Shown: positions 1 to 5,220 of the stretch, piece by piece
Numbering within the stretch: the stretch's first letter is position 1
Layout of the letters: the number at the start of each line of letters is the position of its first letter
Source of the DNA: Anaerococcus sp.
GTDB lineage: Bacteria > Bacillota > Clostridia > Tissierellales > Peptoniphilaceae
Assembly: GCA_030825745.1 (NCBI GenBank)
Contig: JAPJPH010000061.1
Location: forward strand, 1 to 5,859
Direction: 5' to 3'
Length of the DNA: 5,859 nucleotides
Position numbers and translations under genes: made by a program
The notes under the pieces: generated by a model
Database searches by the model: none
Seen by the model: the letters and a program-made list of their open reading frames with translations, nothing else
What the model was told of the DNA's origin: nothing

Positions 1-1
1 G

Positions 2-1018
2 ATAAAAGATTTAGAAAAATCTAATGAGAAAAGTTTTTATATAAGCTCAAATGACAAGGAGCAAAACAAAAATTACAAAGAGTATGTAAAACATTTTGAA
101 AAGATCTTAAATGATACGGATGATACCCATGCTCCATGGCATATAATAGATGCTGATAATAAAAAAGATGCTAGCAAAAATGCCCTAGGCATATTATTGG
201 AAGATATTAGCATAGGCATAGAAAGAGTTGGACAACAAAGAAAAGATGATCAAAATACCGAAAGATCATATAATAAAGTAGCTAATATATTAGAAACCAT
301 AGACCTTGAAAAAACTTTAGATGACAATAAATATAAAGAAGAAAAGGATACGCTAGAAAAAGAAATTAGGGATATGGCCTTTGAGTACTACCAAAGGGGA
401 ATATCTACAGTTCTTGTCTTTGAGGGAGTAGATGCAGCAGGTAAGGATGGGGCTATAGAAAGACTAATAAAAAAAATAGACCCTAGATTATACAAGGTCC
501 ATGCTATATCAGCCCCTAGCAAGGATGAACTAGCCCACCACTACCTATGGAGATTTTACAAAAACTTACCAGAAGATGGATACTTTGGTATATTTTCAAG
601 ATCTTGGTATGGTAGGGTCATGGTAGAGAGGATAGAAGGATTTGCAAGTGTTCCACAATGGGATAGGTCCTATGGTGAAATCCTAGATATGGAAAAGGAA
701 ATCTCAGAGCATGGTTCTCTAATCATAAAATTCTTTGTAACCATAGATAAAGATGAGCAATATAGTAGGTTCATGGCTAGAGAGAATACCCCAGATAAAA
801 TGTATAAAATTACAGATGAAGACTGGAGAAATAGGGGTAAGTGGGATAAGTATATAACTGCTATGGATGAAATGCTAGATAGGACCAATACCTCTTATGC
901 ACCTTGGGTTATAGTAGAGGGTAAGGATAAAAAATATGCTAGAATCAAGGTTATGAAAGAATACCTAAAACTTGCCAAGGCCCACCTTGAAAAAATAGAT
1001 AAGGAAAATAAGAAGTAG
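2..1018 (+). CDS. pap: Polyphosphate:AMP phosphotransferase, two PPK2 domains (5' partial)
   Basis: The reading frame is open from the left edge to the TAG at 1016-1018, so this is the last 338 residues of a protein that begins upstream. Class II PPK2 enzymes (PAP) move phosphate from polyphosphate to AMP, giving ADP, in the cytoplasm. They normally hold two fused PPK2 domains in about 500 residues. The C-terminal domain is complete here: Walker A GVDAAGKDG (visible residues 142-150), the lid-type motif SRSWYGRVMVER from about residue 199, and the PPK2 signature NTPDKMYKITDEDW followed by RNRGKWDKY. The tail of the first domain is also visible: THAPWHIID near 127-150 matches the second domain's SYAPWVIVEG near 890-915, showing the tandem repeat. 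A TTG at 197 is not the true start, because homologous sequence continues upstream of it. The residue before R-S-W-Y is Ser (596-598) where class II enzymes usually have Asp. No terminator follows; the next promoter begins 11 nt after the stop. Confidence 0.92.
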   Translation: MKDLEKSNEKSFYISSNDKEQNKNYKEYVKHFEKILNDTDDTHAPWHIIDADNKKDASKNALGILLEDISIGIERVGQQRKDDQNTERSYNKVANILETIDLEKTLDDNKYKEEKDTLEKEIRDMAFEYYQRGISTVLVFEGVDAAGKDGAIERLIKKIDPRLYKVHAISAPSKDELAHHYLWRFYKNLPEDGYFGIFSRSWYGRVMVERIEGFASVPQWDRSYGEILDMEKEISEHGSLIIKFFVTIDKDEQYSRFMARENTPDKMYKITDEDWRNRGKWDKYITAMDEMLDRTNTSYAPWVIVEGKDKKYARIKVMKEYLKLAKAHLEKIDKENKK

Positions 1019-1028
1019 ATTGGTAAAA

Positions 1029-1057
1029 TTGACTAAGTATTCATACTTTGGTATAAT
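1029..1057 (+). promoter_or_regulatory. Sigma-A type promoter for the lipoprotein gene
   Basis: TTGACT (1029-1034) and TATAAT (1052-1057) are separated by exactly 17 bp, one mismatch from the housekeeping consensus. A start of transcription near 1064 is expected, giving a leader of about 32 nt. The spacer contains a 6-bp inverted repeat, AAGTAT-TC-ATACTT (1035-1048), a possible operator. The promoter lies 11 nt beyond the phosphotransferase stop, so the lipoprotein is probably its own transcription unit. Confidence 0.85.
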
Positions 1058-1083
1058 CTCTCTTGTATAAAAAAATATATATT

Positions 1084-1090
1084 AAGGAGA
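1084..1090 (+). promoter_or_regulatory. Ribosome binding site that fixes the lipoprotein start
   Basis: AAGGAGA lies 5 nt before the ATG at 1096. It rules out the longer reading from the TTG at 1063, which would fall at or before the predicted transcription start and would put 11 extra residues ahead of a standard signal peptide. Confidence 0.85.
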
Positions 1091-1095
1091 TTGTG

Positions 1096-1644
1096 ATGAA
1101 AAGTAAAAAAATATTAACTTTTTTAGCTAGTCTAGCCATGGCTTTTACACTAATAGGCTGCGATAAGGCATCAAATGAAGCTGATGATAGCAAAACTGAA
1201 GTAAAGGCTGAGCAAAAAGTTGGAGAAGATAAAGAAGAAACTCCAGCAGAAGAAGAAAATAAAGATCAAGCTAAAGATGGAGAAAATTCAGAATCTAACG
1301 AAGGAAAAAGTCCTATCTATAGCGTTAAATTTGACTATCTTCCAGAAAACTTTGTAGAAAATTTCAGAGATGAAAAAGATAACCTACTAACCGTTGAATA
1401 TGGGGAAGATAAAAATCCCGCTAAAAAGATCACCCTTCAACTATCTGATAATATGGAAAGATTTGAAAAACTTTATCAAATGCCAGAAGATGCTGAAGAT
1501 ATTAAAATAGGTGATAAGGACGCTAAATTCTGGGATGATGGCTCATTTAGATATGTAGTTGAAAACCTAGATGCCTACTCAATCTATGCTAGAAGTACCC
1601 TAGATAAGGATGAAACCCTAAAGATCCTAGAAGAAGTAAAATAA
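1096..1644 (+). CDS. Predicted lipoprotein with acidic linker and DUF4367-like C-terminal domain
   Basis: A 182-residue protein. Residues 1-21 form a lipoprotein signal peptide (K-S-K-K, then a hydrophobic stretch), ending in the lipobox L-I-G-C with Cys22 as the predicted lipidation site, so it should be anchored on the outer face of the membrane. Residues 23-71 are a low-complexity linker rich in Glu, Lys, Asp, Asn and Ser, probably disordered. Residues 72-182 look globular: a PENF segment, the alternating strand ITLQLS, then DAEDIKIGDKDAKF, a WDDGSFRYV strand and a closing LDKDETLKILEEV helix. That order resembles the DUF4367 fold seen in membrane-anchored or anti-sigma-associated Firmicute proteins; the assignment is inference from pattern. 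The function is unknown. The gene has its own strong promoter and site AAGGAGA, and looks monocistronic because a long hairpin begins 6 nt after its stop. The lipoprotein call is firm; the domain call is tentative. Confidence 0.85.
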   Translation: MKSKKILTFLASLAMAFTLIGCDKASNEADDSKTEVKAEQKVGEDKEETPAEEENKDQAKDGENSESNEGKSPIYSVKFDYLPENFVENFRDEKDNLLTVEYGEDKNPAKKITLQLSDNMERFEKLYQMPEDAEDIKIGDKDAKFWDDGSFRYVVENLDAYSIYARSTLDKDETLKILEEVK

Positions 1645-1649
1645 GGCCT

Positions 1650-1830
1650 AGAGGCTGTTGCAGAATGAATAAATCGTCCCAATATCATTAGAAGAACCTC
1701 CACAGAAATTTTGCCTCTATAAGCCGGCAGGAACCGATAGGCCTACCGGCCATTGGAGGTAAAATTTCCTAAGAGAACCTTCTAATGATGGGACGATGGT
1801 TATTCATAATTTTGCAACAACCTCTTTTTT
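1650..1830 (+). terminator. Possible transcription terminator formed by the palindrome and its T-run
   Basis: The long hairpin is followed at once by a run of six T (1825-1830), and A1650 can pair with T1825. The upstream gene ends at 1644 with no other stem-loop, so this structure is the only candidate terminator for the lipoprotein transcript. The stem is far longer than a typical intrinsic terminator, so efficiency is uncertain. Confidence 0.45.
1651..1824. repeat. 174-bp nested palindromic element, possible MITE
   Basis: The two ends are imperfect inverted repeats. The left end starts GAGGCTGTTGCAGAA and the right end finishes TTTTGCAACAACCTC. The arms continue inward with ATCGTCCC (1673-1680) against GGGACGAT (1790-1797) and TCATTAGAAG (1685-1694) against CTTCTAATGA. 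A second stem pairs GAAATTTTGCCTC (1705-1717) with GAGGTAAAATTTC (1756-1768), one mismatch. A third pairs GCCGGCAGG (1723-1731) with CCTACCGGC (1742-1750), with a 10-nt loop. The whole element can thus fold as one long hairpin. No protein is encoded. The tips recall the GGCTGTTGCAAAA-type ends of some IS families (IS1182 and IS6 from memory), so a non-autonomous transposon derivative is likely, but no target duplication is evident. The core is GC-rich against an AT-rich background. It fills most of the 234-nt gap between the flanking genes. Confidence 0.8.
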
Positions 1831-1831
1831 C

Positions 1832-1860
1832 TTTACTCTTTTTTAAAATAGTTATATAAT
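1832..1860 (+). promoter_or_regulatory. Promoter for the CmpB-family membrane protein gene
   Basis: TTTACT (1832-1837) and TATAAT (1855-1860) are spaced 17 bp apart. The expected transcription start near 1867 would leave a leader of only about 12 nt, with the AAGGAGA ribosome binding site (1867-1873) at its very 5' end, 5 nt before the ATG. The -35 box begins 8 bp after the palindromic element ends. Confidence 0.65.
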
Positions 1861-1878
1861 AAGGCTAAGGAGATTATT

Positions 1879-2652
1879 ATGGTAAAAGTTTATATAATAT
1901 ATTTATTCATATATGCAATCATAGGTTGGGTCATGGAAGTAACCTACAATGGTATTAGGCAGGGTAGGTATATCAACTGTGGGGTTTTAAATGGACCCTG
2001 GTGTCCCATCTATGGCTTTGCAGCAGTATCCATCCTTCTTTTTCTAAAGGGACTTCATATAGAAAATAAACTCATCTTATTTTTTGCATCCATGTTTATA
2101 GCCTCAGTCATAGAGCTTGTAACAGGATTTATATTAGAGAAAGTTTTTCACAAAAAATGGTGGGATTACTCAGATAAGAGGCTTAATATAGGAGGATACA
2201 TCTGTGCCGAATACTCCCTCATATGGGGAGCCCTATGTTTTATCCTCTTTGAGGCAGTCCAACCAATGATAGCTAGGTTTGTAGCTGACCTACCTCGAAA
2301 CCTAGTTATTGGGGTAAATATAGTCATAGCCATCCTCTTTGTCATAGACACCATCCATACAGTAAATACCATCTTAGGGATCAACAAGAAATTTAAGCAA
2401 ATCGATAAAACATCTAAAAGACTATCAGAGTTCACCAATGAACTTGGAGAAAAGATTGCTGTAAGAGGGATAGAAGCTGCCCAAATAAGCAGTGAAAAAA
2501 GAGCAATCTTTGATGAGCGTAGTAAAGACTTTAAGAAAAACTTTGATAAATATGGTGAAAAGAGAATCCTTAAGGCCTTCCCTAACCTAATAAAAGACTT
2601 GGAAGATAGGGCCTATAACCTAAGGGATGGCAAAGAGCATAAAAAAGGCTAG
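1879..2652 (+). CDS. CmpB/PF06541-family multi-pass membrane protein (putative ABC-transporter type IV)
   Basis: A 257-residue protein with about five membrane segments (roughly residues 3-20, 40-59, 64-88, 107-130 and 142-165) and a charged, probably cytoplasmic helical tail from 168 to 257 that may form a coiled coil. Family marks visible are GW near residue 16, E20, N-x-G at 33-35, GPWCPIYG (39-46), the E79-x4-F/E87 helix pattern, WWDYS (94-98) and N103-x-GGY. These match the family annotated as putative ABC-transporter type IV, CmpB; despite the name, no ATPase partner lies beside it here and its biochemical role is not established. The ATG at 1879 follows AAGGAGA by 5 nt and its own promoter. 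The stop TAG lies inside the stem of the following terminator, so the gene is predicted to be monocistronic. Family assignment is from recognised motifs; function is unknown. Confidence 0.85.
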   Translation: MVKVYIIYLFIYAIIGWVMEVTYNGIRQGRYINCGVLNGPWCPIYGFAAVSILLFLKGLHIENKLILFFASMFIASVIELVTGFILEKVFHKKWWDYSDKRLNIGGYICAEYSLIWGALCFILFEAVQPMIARFVADLPRNLVIGVNIVIAILFVIDTIHTVNTILGINKKFKQIDKTSKRLSEFTNELGEKIAVRGIEAAQISSEKRAIFDERSKDFKKNFDKYGEKRILKAFPNLIKDLEDRAYNLRDGKEHKKG

Positions 2653-2676
2653 GATAAATTTTTCCTAGCTTTTTTT
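2643..2676 (+). terminator. Rho-independent terminator overlapping the stop codon
   Basis: GCTAGGA (2648-2654) pairs perfectly with TCCTAGC (2663-2669) around an 8-nt loop. The stem extends through a G-T pair and A-T pairs into flanking A and T runs, and T2670-T2676 forms the U-tract. The TAG stop of the preceding gene (2650-2652) is part of the left arm. The A-run on the left makes it potentially bidirectional. Confidence 0.88.
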
Positions 2677-2710
2677 ATGAGTTATAATATTTTTCTTATG
2701 GGTTATAATA
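2676..2710 (+). promoter_or_regulatory. Promoter region of the regulator-kinase genes, with a 21-bp-spaced direct repeat
   Basis: TATGAGTTATAATA (2676-2689) and TATGGGTTATAATA (2697-2710) are 13/14 identical and 21 bp apart, two helical turns. Each contains a perfect TATAAT (2683-2688 and 2704-2709). Neither has a convincing -35 box: the first could use TTTTCC at 2660-2665 inside the terminator, the second only poor matches. One or both may be -10 elements, or the repeat may be a regulator binding site. AGGAGG (2721-2726) lies 9 nt before the ATG at 2736. Confidence 0.5.
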
Positions 2711-2735
2711 ATAGAAAGCTAGGAGGAGATAATCT

Positions 2736-3422
2736 ATGAATAAGTTTAAGATATTTATAGTAGAAGATGATGAGGTAATAGCAAGGTCTATCAAAAAGTA
2801 CTTAGGAACCTGGTCCTATGAGGTTGACCTATGCGATGACTTTGATAAAGTTTATGAAAAATTCATTCAAACTAAGCCAGACCTTATCTTACTTGATGTT
2901 TCCCTGCCATTTTTTAATGGTTATTATTGGTGTGAGAAGATTAGAGGAGTATCAAACCTTCCCATTATATTTATATCATCAGCTGATGAGAATTTAAATA
3001 AGATTATGGCCATGAATATGGGAGCAGATGACTATATAACCAAACCCTTTGACCTGGACTTACTTTTAGCCAAGATCAAGGCCCTACTTAGACGTTCTTA
3101 TGAATATGGCGAGTCTTCATCAATAATCACCTATGAGGATATTAGCCTTGATAGGGACAGAATGCTCTTAAGTTTTGCTGGCAAAGACCTTATTTTAAAT
3201 AAAAATGAATACCTAATCCTAGAGATGATGTTAGAGCATCCGGAAAAAGTCTATAGGAGGGAGGAGATTATGGATAAGATTTGGCAGACTGATGAGTTTA
3301 TAGATGACAATACCCTTACAGTCAATATAATGAGGCTTAGGAAAAAGCTAGATAAGTTTGGTTTAGAAGATTTTATAAAAACTAAGAAAAAGGTGGGATA
3401 TTATATTGAAAGATATAGCTAG
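2736..3422 (+). CDS. OmpR-family response regulator, BceR-like
   Basis: A 228-residue two-domain regulator of normal family length. The receiver domain (about 3-118) shows the acidic pocket E10-D11-D12, the phospho-acceptor D54 in LILLDVSLP, S81 in place of the usual Thr, and K103 in YITKPF. The winged-helix DNA-binding domain (about 132-226) carries the LNKNEYLILEMML segment and the RREEIMDKIW helix. It then has the DDNTLTVNIMRLRKKL recognition helix and the GYYIE wing, a pattern typical of BceR-type regulators. The predicted role is to bind DNA when phosphorylated by the kinase encoded next and to activate the transporter genes downstream. The start follows a perfect AGGAGG at 9 nt. The 3' end overlaps the kinase start by 17 nt, implying translational coupling. 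The exact member (BceR, PsdR, GraR, VraR-like names) cannot be told from sequence alone. Confidence 0.93.
   Translation: MNKFKIFIVEDDEVIARSIKKYLGTWSYEVDLCDDFDKVYEKFIQTKPDLILLDVSLPFFNGYYWCEKIRGVSNLPIIFISSADENLNKIMAMNMGADDYITKPFDLDLLLAKIKALLRRSYEYGESSSIITYEDISLDRDRMLLSFAGKDLILNKNEYLILEMMLEHPEKVYRREEIMDKIWQTDEFIDDNTLTVNIMRLRKKLDKFGLEDFIKTKKKVGYYIERYS
3391..3398 (+). promoter_or_regulatory. Ribosome binding site supporting the kinase TTG start
   Basis: AGGTGGGA inside the regulator gene lies 7 nt before the TTG at 3406. The next in-frame Met is residue 30, which would remove the first membrane helix, so TTG is the likely start. Confidence 0.75.
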
Positions 3423-4362
3423 GTTTATAAGGGTCAAAGCCCATAGTCTAATATTATTTTTACTCTTTTGCTTGGCTATATTCTTTAGCATGGCTTTTGG
3501 TTTTGATAGAAACTACATCTTATATATGTTCCTTATTGCCTTATTTATATTTGCAGTTGACCTTATAATTTCATATATAAAATTTAAAAATATTATAAGA
3601 GATATTAGTTATTGGACCAATGACTTTGAGTCAAAGGCTCCTTTAATAATAAAAGATAGTAAAGCGTATAAAAATATAAATAAAATCTATAAGACAAATA
3701 AAGAGATGGAAAATTCCTTTGAAATAAAGATGGATGATTTCAAGGAATATGTTAGTATGTGGACCCACCAGATAAAAACTCCCTTATTTTCCTTAAACCT
3801 TATATTAAATGACCACCCTATAGATGACCAACAAGCCAAGGCTGAAGTCTTTGCTATTGAACAATACATAGAGACTTTATTATCATATACTAGACTTAAT
3901 TCCCTATCTACAGACTTTGTATTTGAACGAGCAGACTTAGATGAGCTTATCAGTGCTTCTATAAAAAAATACGCCAAGGTCTTTATTAGAAAGAAAAATA
4001 GGGTGAATTTTGCTCCTACAAACTTAAGGTTGACTACAGATAAAAAATGGTTTGCTTTAATAATTGACCAAGTCTTATCAAATTCTAATAAATACACCCA
4101 AGATGGGGAAATATCTTTTTATATGGATGGGGGAAATCTTGTAATAGCAGATACAGGCATAGGCATTAGAAAAGAAGATCTACCTAGGGTTTTTGACAAG
4201 TCTTATACAGGCTACAATGGTAGGATTTACAAGAAATCTACAGGAATAGGTCTTAATCTAGTAAAAAATGCTGCGGAAAATCTATCCATAGATGTAGGCA
4301 TAGATTCTGATCTTGGTAGGGGTACGAGGGTTATATTAAATTTAGAGAGAGTTTTAAACTAA
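3406..4362 (+). CDS. Intramembrane-sensing histidine kinase, BceS-like
   Basis: A 318-residue kinase. Two membrane helices (about 14-32 and 37-59) are joined by only a few residues (FDRNY), so there is no extracellular sensor domain; this is the hallmark of BceS-type kinases, which receive their signal from a partner ABC transporter. The phospho-acceptor is H121 in MWTHQIKTP, followed by a dimerisation helix. The ATP-binding domain has the N-box around N226 (LSNSNKYT), G1 box D249-TGIGI, an F-box-like LPRVFDKSYTG, the G2 box STGIGLNLVKNAA and a final GRGTRVILNL strand. It starts with TTG, overlaps the regulator gene by 17 nt and has the site AGGTGGGA at 7 nt. It should phosphorylate the adjacent regulator. 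All catalytic motifs look intact. The downstream transporter pair is its expected sensory partner. Confidence 0.93.
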   Translation: MKDIARFIRVKAHSLILFLLFCLAIFFSMAFGFDRNYILYMFLIALFIFAVDLIISYIKFKNIIRDISYWTNDFESKAPLIIKDSKAYKNINKIYKTNKEMENSFEIKMDDFKEYVSMWTHQIKTPLFSLNLILNDHPIDDQQAKAEVFAIEQYIETLLSYTRLNSLSTDFVFERADLDELISASIKKYAKVFIRKKNRVNFAPTNLRLTTDKKWFALIIDQVLSNSNKYTQDGEISFYMDGGNLVIADTGIGIRKEDLPRVFDKSYTGYNGRIYKKSTGIGLNLVKNAAENLSIDVGIDSDLGRGTRVILNLERVLN

Positions 4363-4370
4363 CAAGATGT

Positions 4371-4399
4371 CACTTTAAGGATCAAAGTGTTATTTTGAT
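4371..4399 (+). promoter_or_regulatory. Overlapping inverted repeats upstream of the transporter genes, candidate operator
   Basis: CACTTT (4371-4376) and AAAGTG (4384-4389) form one inverted repeat with a 7-nt spacer. ATCAAA (4381-4386) and TTTGAT (4394-4399) form a second, also with a 7-nt spacer, sharing bases with the first. The site lies in the 99-nt gap before the ATPase gene, where BceR-type regulators normally bind. It does not match the TnACA-N4-TGTAA site known from Bacillus. A weak intrinsic terminator (first stem, then TTATTTT) is an alternative reading. Confidence 0.45.
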
Positions 4400-4425
4400 G
4401 CAAGGATTTTTATTTTCCTTTGTTG

Positions 4426-4431
4426 TAAGAT
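4426..4431 (+). promoter_or_regulatory. Candidate -10 box of the transporter promoter
   Basis: TAAGAT matches 5 of 6 positions of the -10 consensus, but no fair -35 hexamer lies 16-18 bp upstream. That would fit a promoter dependent on an activator bound near 4371-4399. Expected transcription start is near 4438, just before the AAAGGA ribosome binding site at 4446-4451. The call is weak because such matches arise easily in AT-rich DNA. Confidence 0.35.
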
Positions 4432-4461
4432 AGAGAAAAGATAAGAAAGGAAAATGATAAT

Positions 4462-5220
4462 ATGCTATTAGAAGTATCAAATATAGAAAAAATATATAAG
4501 ACCAGGCTTTCGACAAACCAAGTCGTAGCCTTAAACAAGGTGAATTTCTCTGTTGAAGAAGGAGAATATATAGCCATAATGGGGGAGTCAGGGTCGGGTA
4601 AAACCACCTTACTAAACTTACTAGCTCTGTTGGATAAGCCTACAAAGGGGAATATACTTTTGGAGGGCAAGGACCTTTCTACCATAAGAGATTCTGAAAT
4701 ATCAAAGTTTAGGCGTGACCACCTAGGTTTCATCTTCCAAGATTTTAACCTTTTGGACACCCTAACGTTGAAGGAAAATATCCTCTTGCCATTAATACTT
4801 GCAGAAGATGATCCTAAAACTTTTGATGAGAAGCTTCTAGAAGTGACAAAGCCTCTAAGGATATATGAATTATTAAACAAATATCCTTATGAAGTTTCTG
4901 GTGGTCAAAAGCAACGCTGTGCTGTGGCAAGAGCCCTTATAACAAATCCAAAATTACTCCTAGCAGACGAACCAACAGGTGCTTTGGACTCTAACTCTTC
5001 TAGGGAATTGATGGAAGTTTTCAAAGAATTAAATCAAAATGGACAAACTGTGATAATGGTAACCCACTCCATCCAAGCGGCGTCAGGAGCAAGGAGGGTT
5101 TTGTTTATCAAAGACGGCAAGATTTTCCACGAACTTTATAACTCTGGTTTTTATGACTATGAGATGGGCCAAAAAATCGCAAACACCATGCAAATGCTCC
5201 AAAGAGGTGATATAAGATGA
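4462..5220 (+). CDS. ABC transporter ATP-binding protein, BceA-like
   Basis: A 252-residue nucleotide-binding subunit of the MacB/BceA class. In order: Walker A GESGSGKT (41-48), Q-loop Q93 in FIFQDFNLLDTLT, ABC signature VSGGQ (145-149), Walker B LLLADE (165-170, catalytic E170), D-loop GALD (173-176) and switch H202 in VTHS. The C-terminal stretch VLFIKDGKIFHELYNSG is typical of BceA-type ATPases. With the permease that follows it should power removal or release of cell-wall-active peptides (bacitracin- or lantibiotic-like) and signal to the kinase. The ATG at 4462 follows AAAGGA by 10 nt; an ATG at 4454 is out of frame and soon stopped. The stop overlaps the permease start by 4 nt (ATGA). 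The substrate cannot be deduced from the ATPase. Confidence 0.93.
   Translation: MLLEVSNIEKIYKTRLSTNQVVALNKVNFSVEEGEYIAIMGESGSGKTTLLNLLALLDKPTKGNILLEGKDLSTIRDSEISKFRRDHLGFIFQDFNLLDTLTLKENILLPLILAEDDPKTFDEKLLEVTKPLRIYELLNKYPYEVSGGQKQRCAVARALITNPKLLLADEPTGALDSNSSRELMEVFKELNQNGQTVIMVTHSIQAASGARRVLFIKDGKIFHELYNSGFYDYEMGQKIANTMQMLQRGDIR

Noticed and set aside
670..888. Minus-strand open frame inside the phosphotransferase gene
   Set aside because: It is antisense to a conserved catalytic domain and shows no family motif of its own.
197..1018. Reading the phosphotransferase as a 273-residue protein starting at the TTG at 197
   Set aside because: The same frame is open back to position 2 and encodes a recognisable end of a first PPK2 domain (THAPWHIID), and no ribosome binding site precedes 197.
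1063..1095. Longer lipoprotein start at the TTG at 1063
   Set aside because: It lies at the predicted transcription start with no ribosome binding site, and would add 11 residues ahead of a standard signal peptide; ATG 1096 has AAGGAGA at 5 nt.
1651..1824. Palindromic element as a CRISPR array, tRNA or riboswitch
   Set aside because: There are no regularly spaced direct repeats, no cloverleaf, and the structure is a single nested palindrome rather than a ligand-type multi-branch fold.
2166..2438. Minus-strand open frame inside the CmpB-family gene
   Set aside because: It is antisense to conserved membrane segments, with no recognisable domain.
3687..4097. Minus-strand open frame inside the kinase gene
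   Set aside because: It is opposite the histidine box and N-box region; the composition is explained by the sense gene.
4410..4880. Minus-strand open frame opposite the ATPase gene and its upstream gap
   Set aside because: It is mainly the complement of Walker A and Q-loop coding sequence, with Ser/Phe-rich low-complexity content and no motif.
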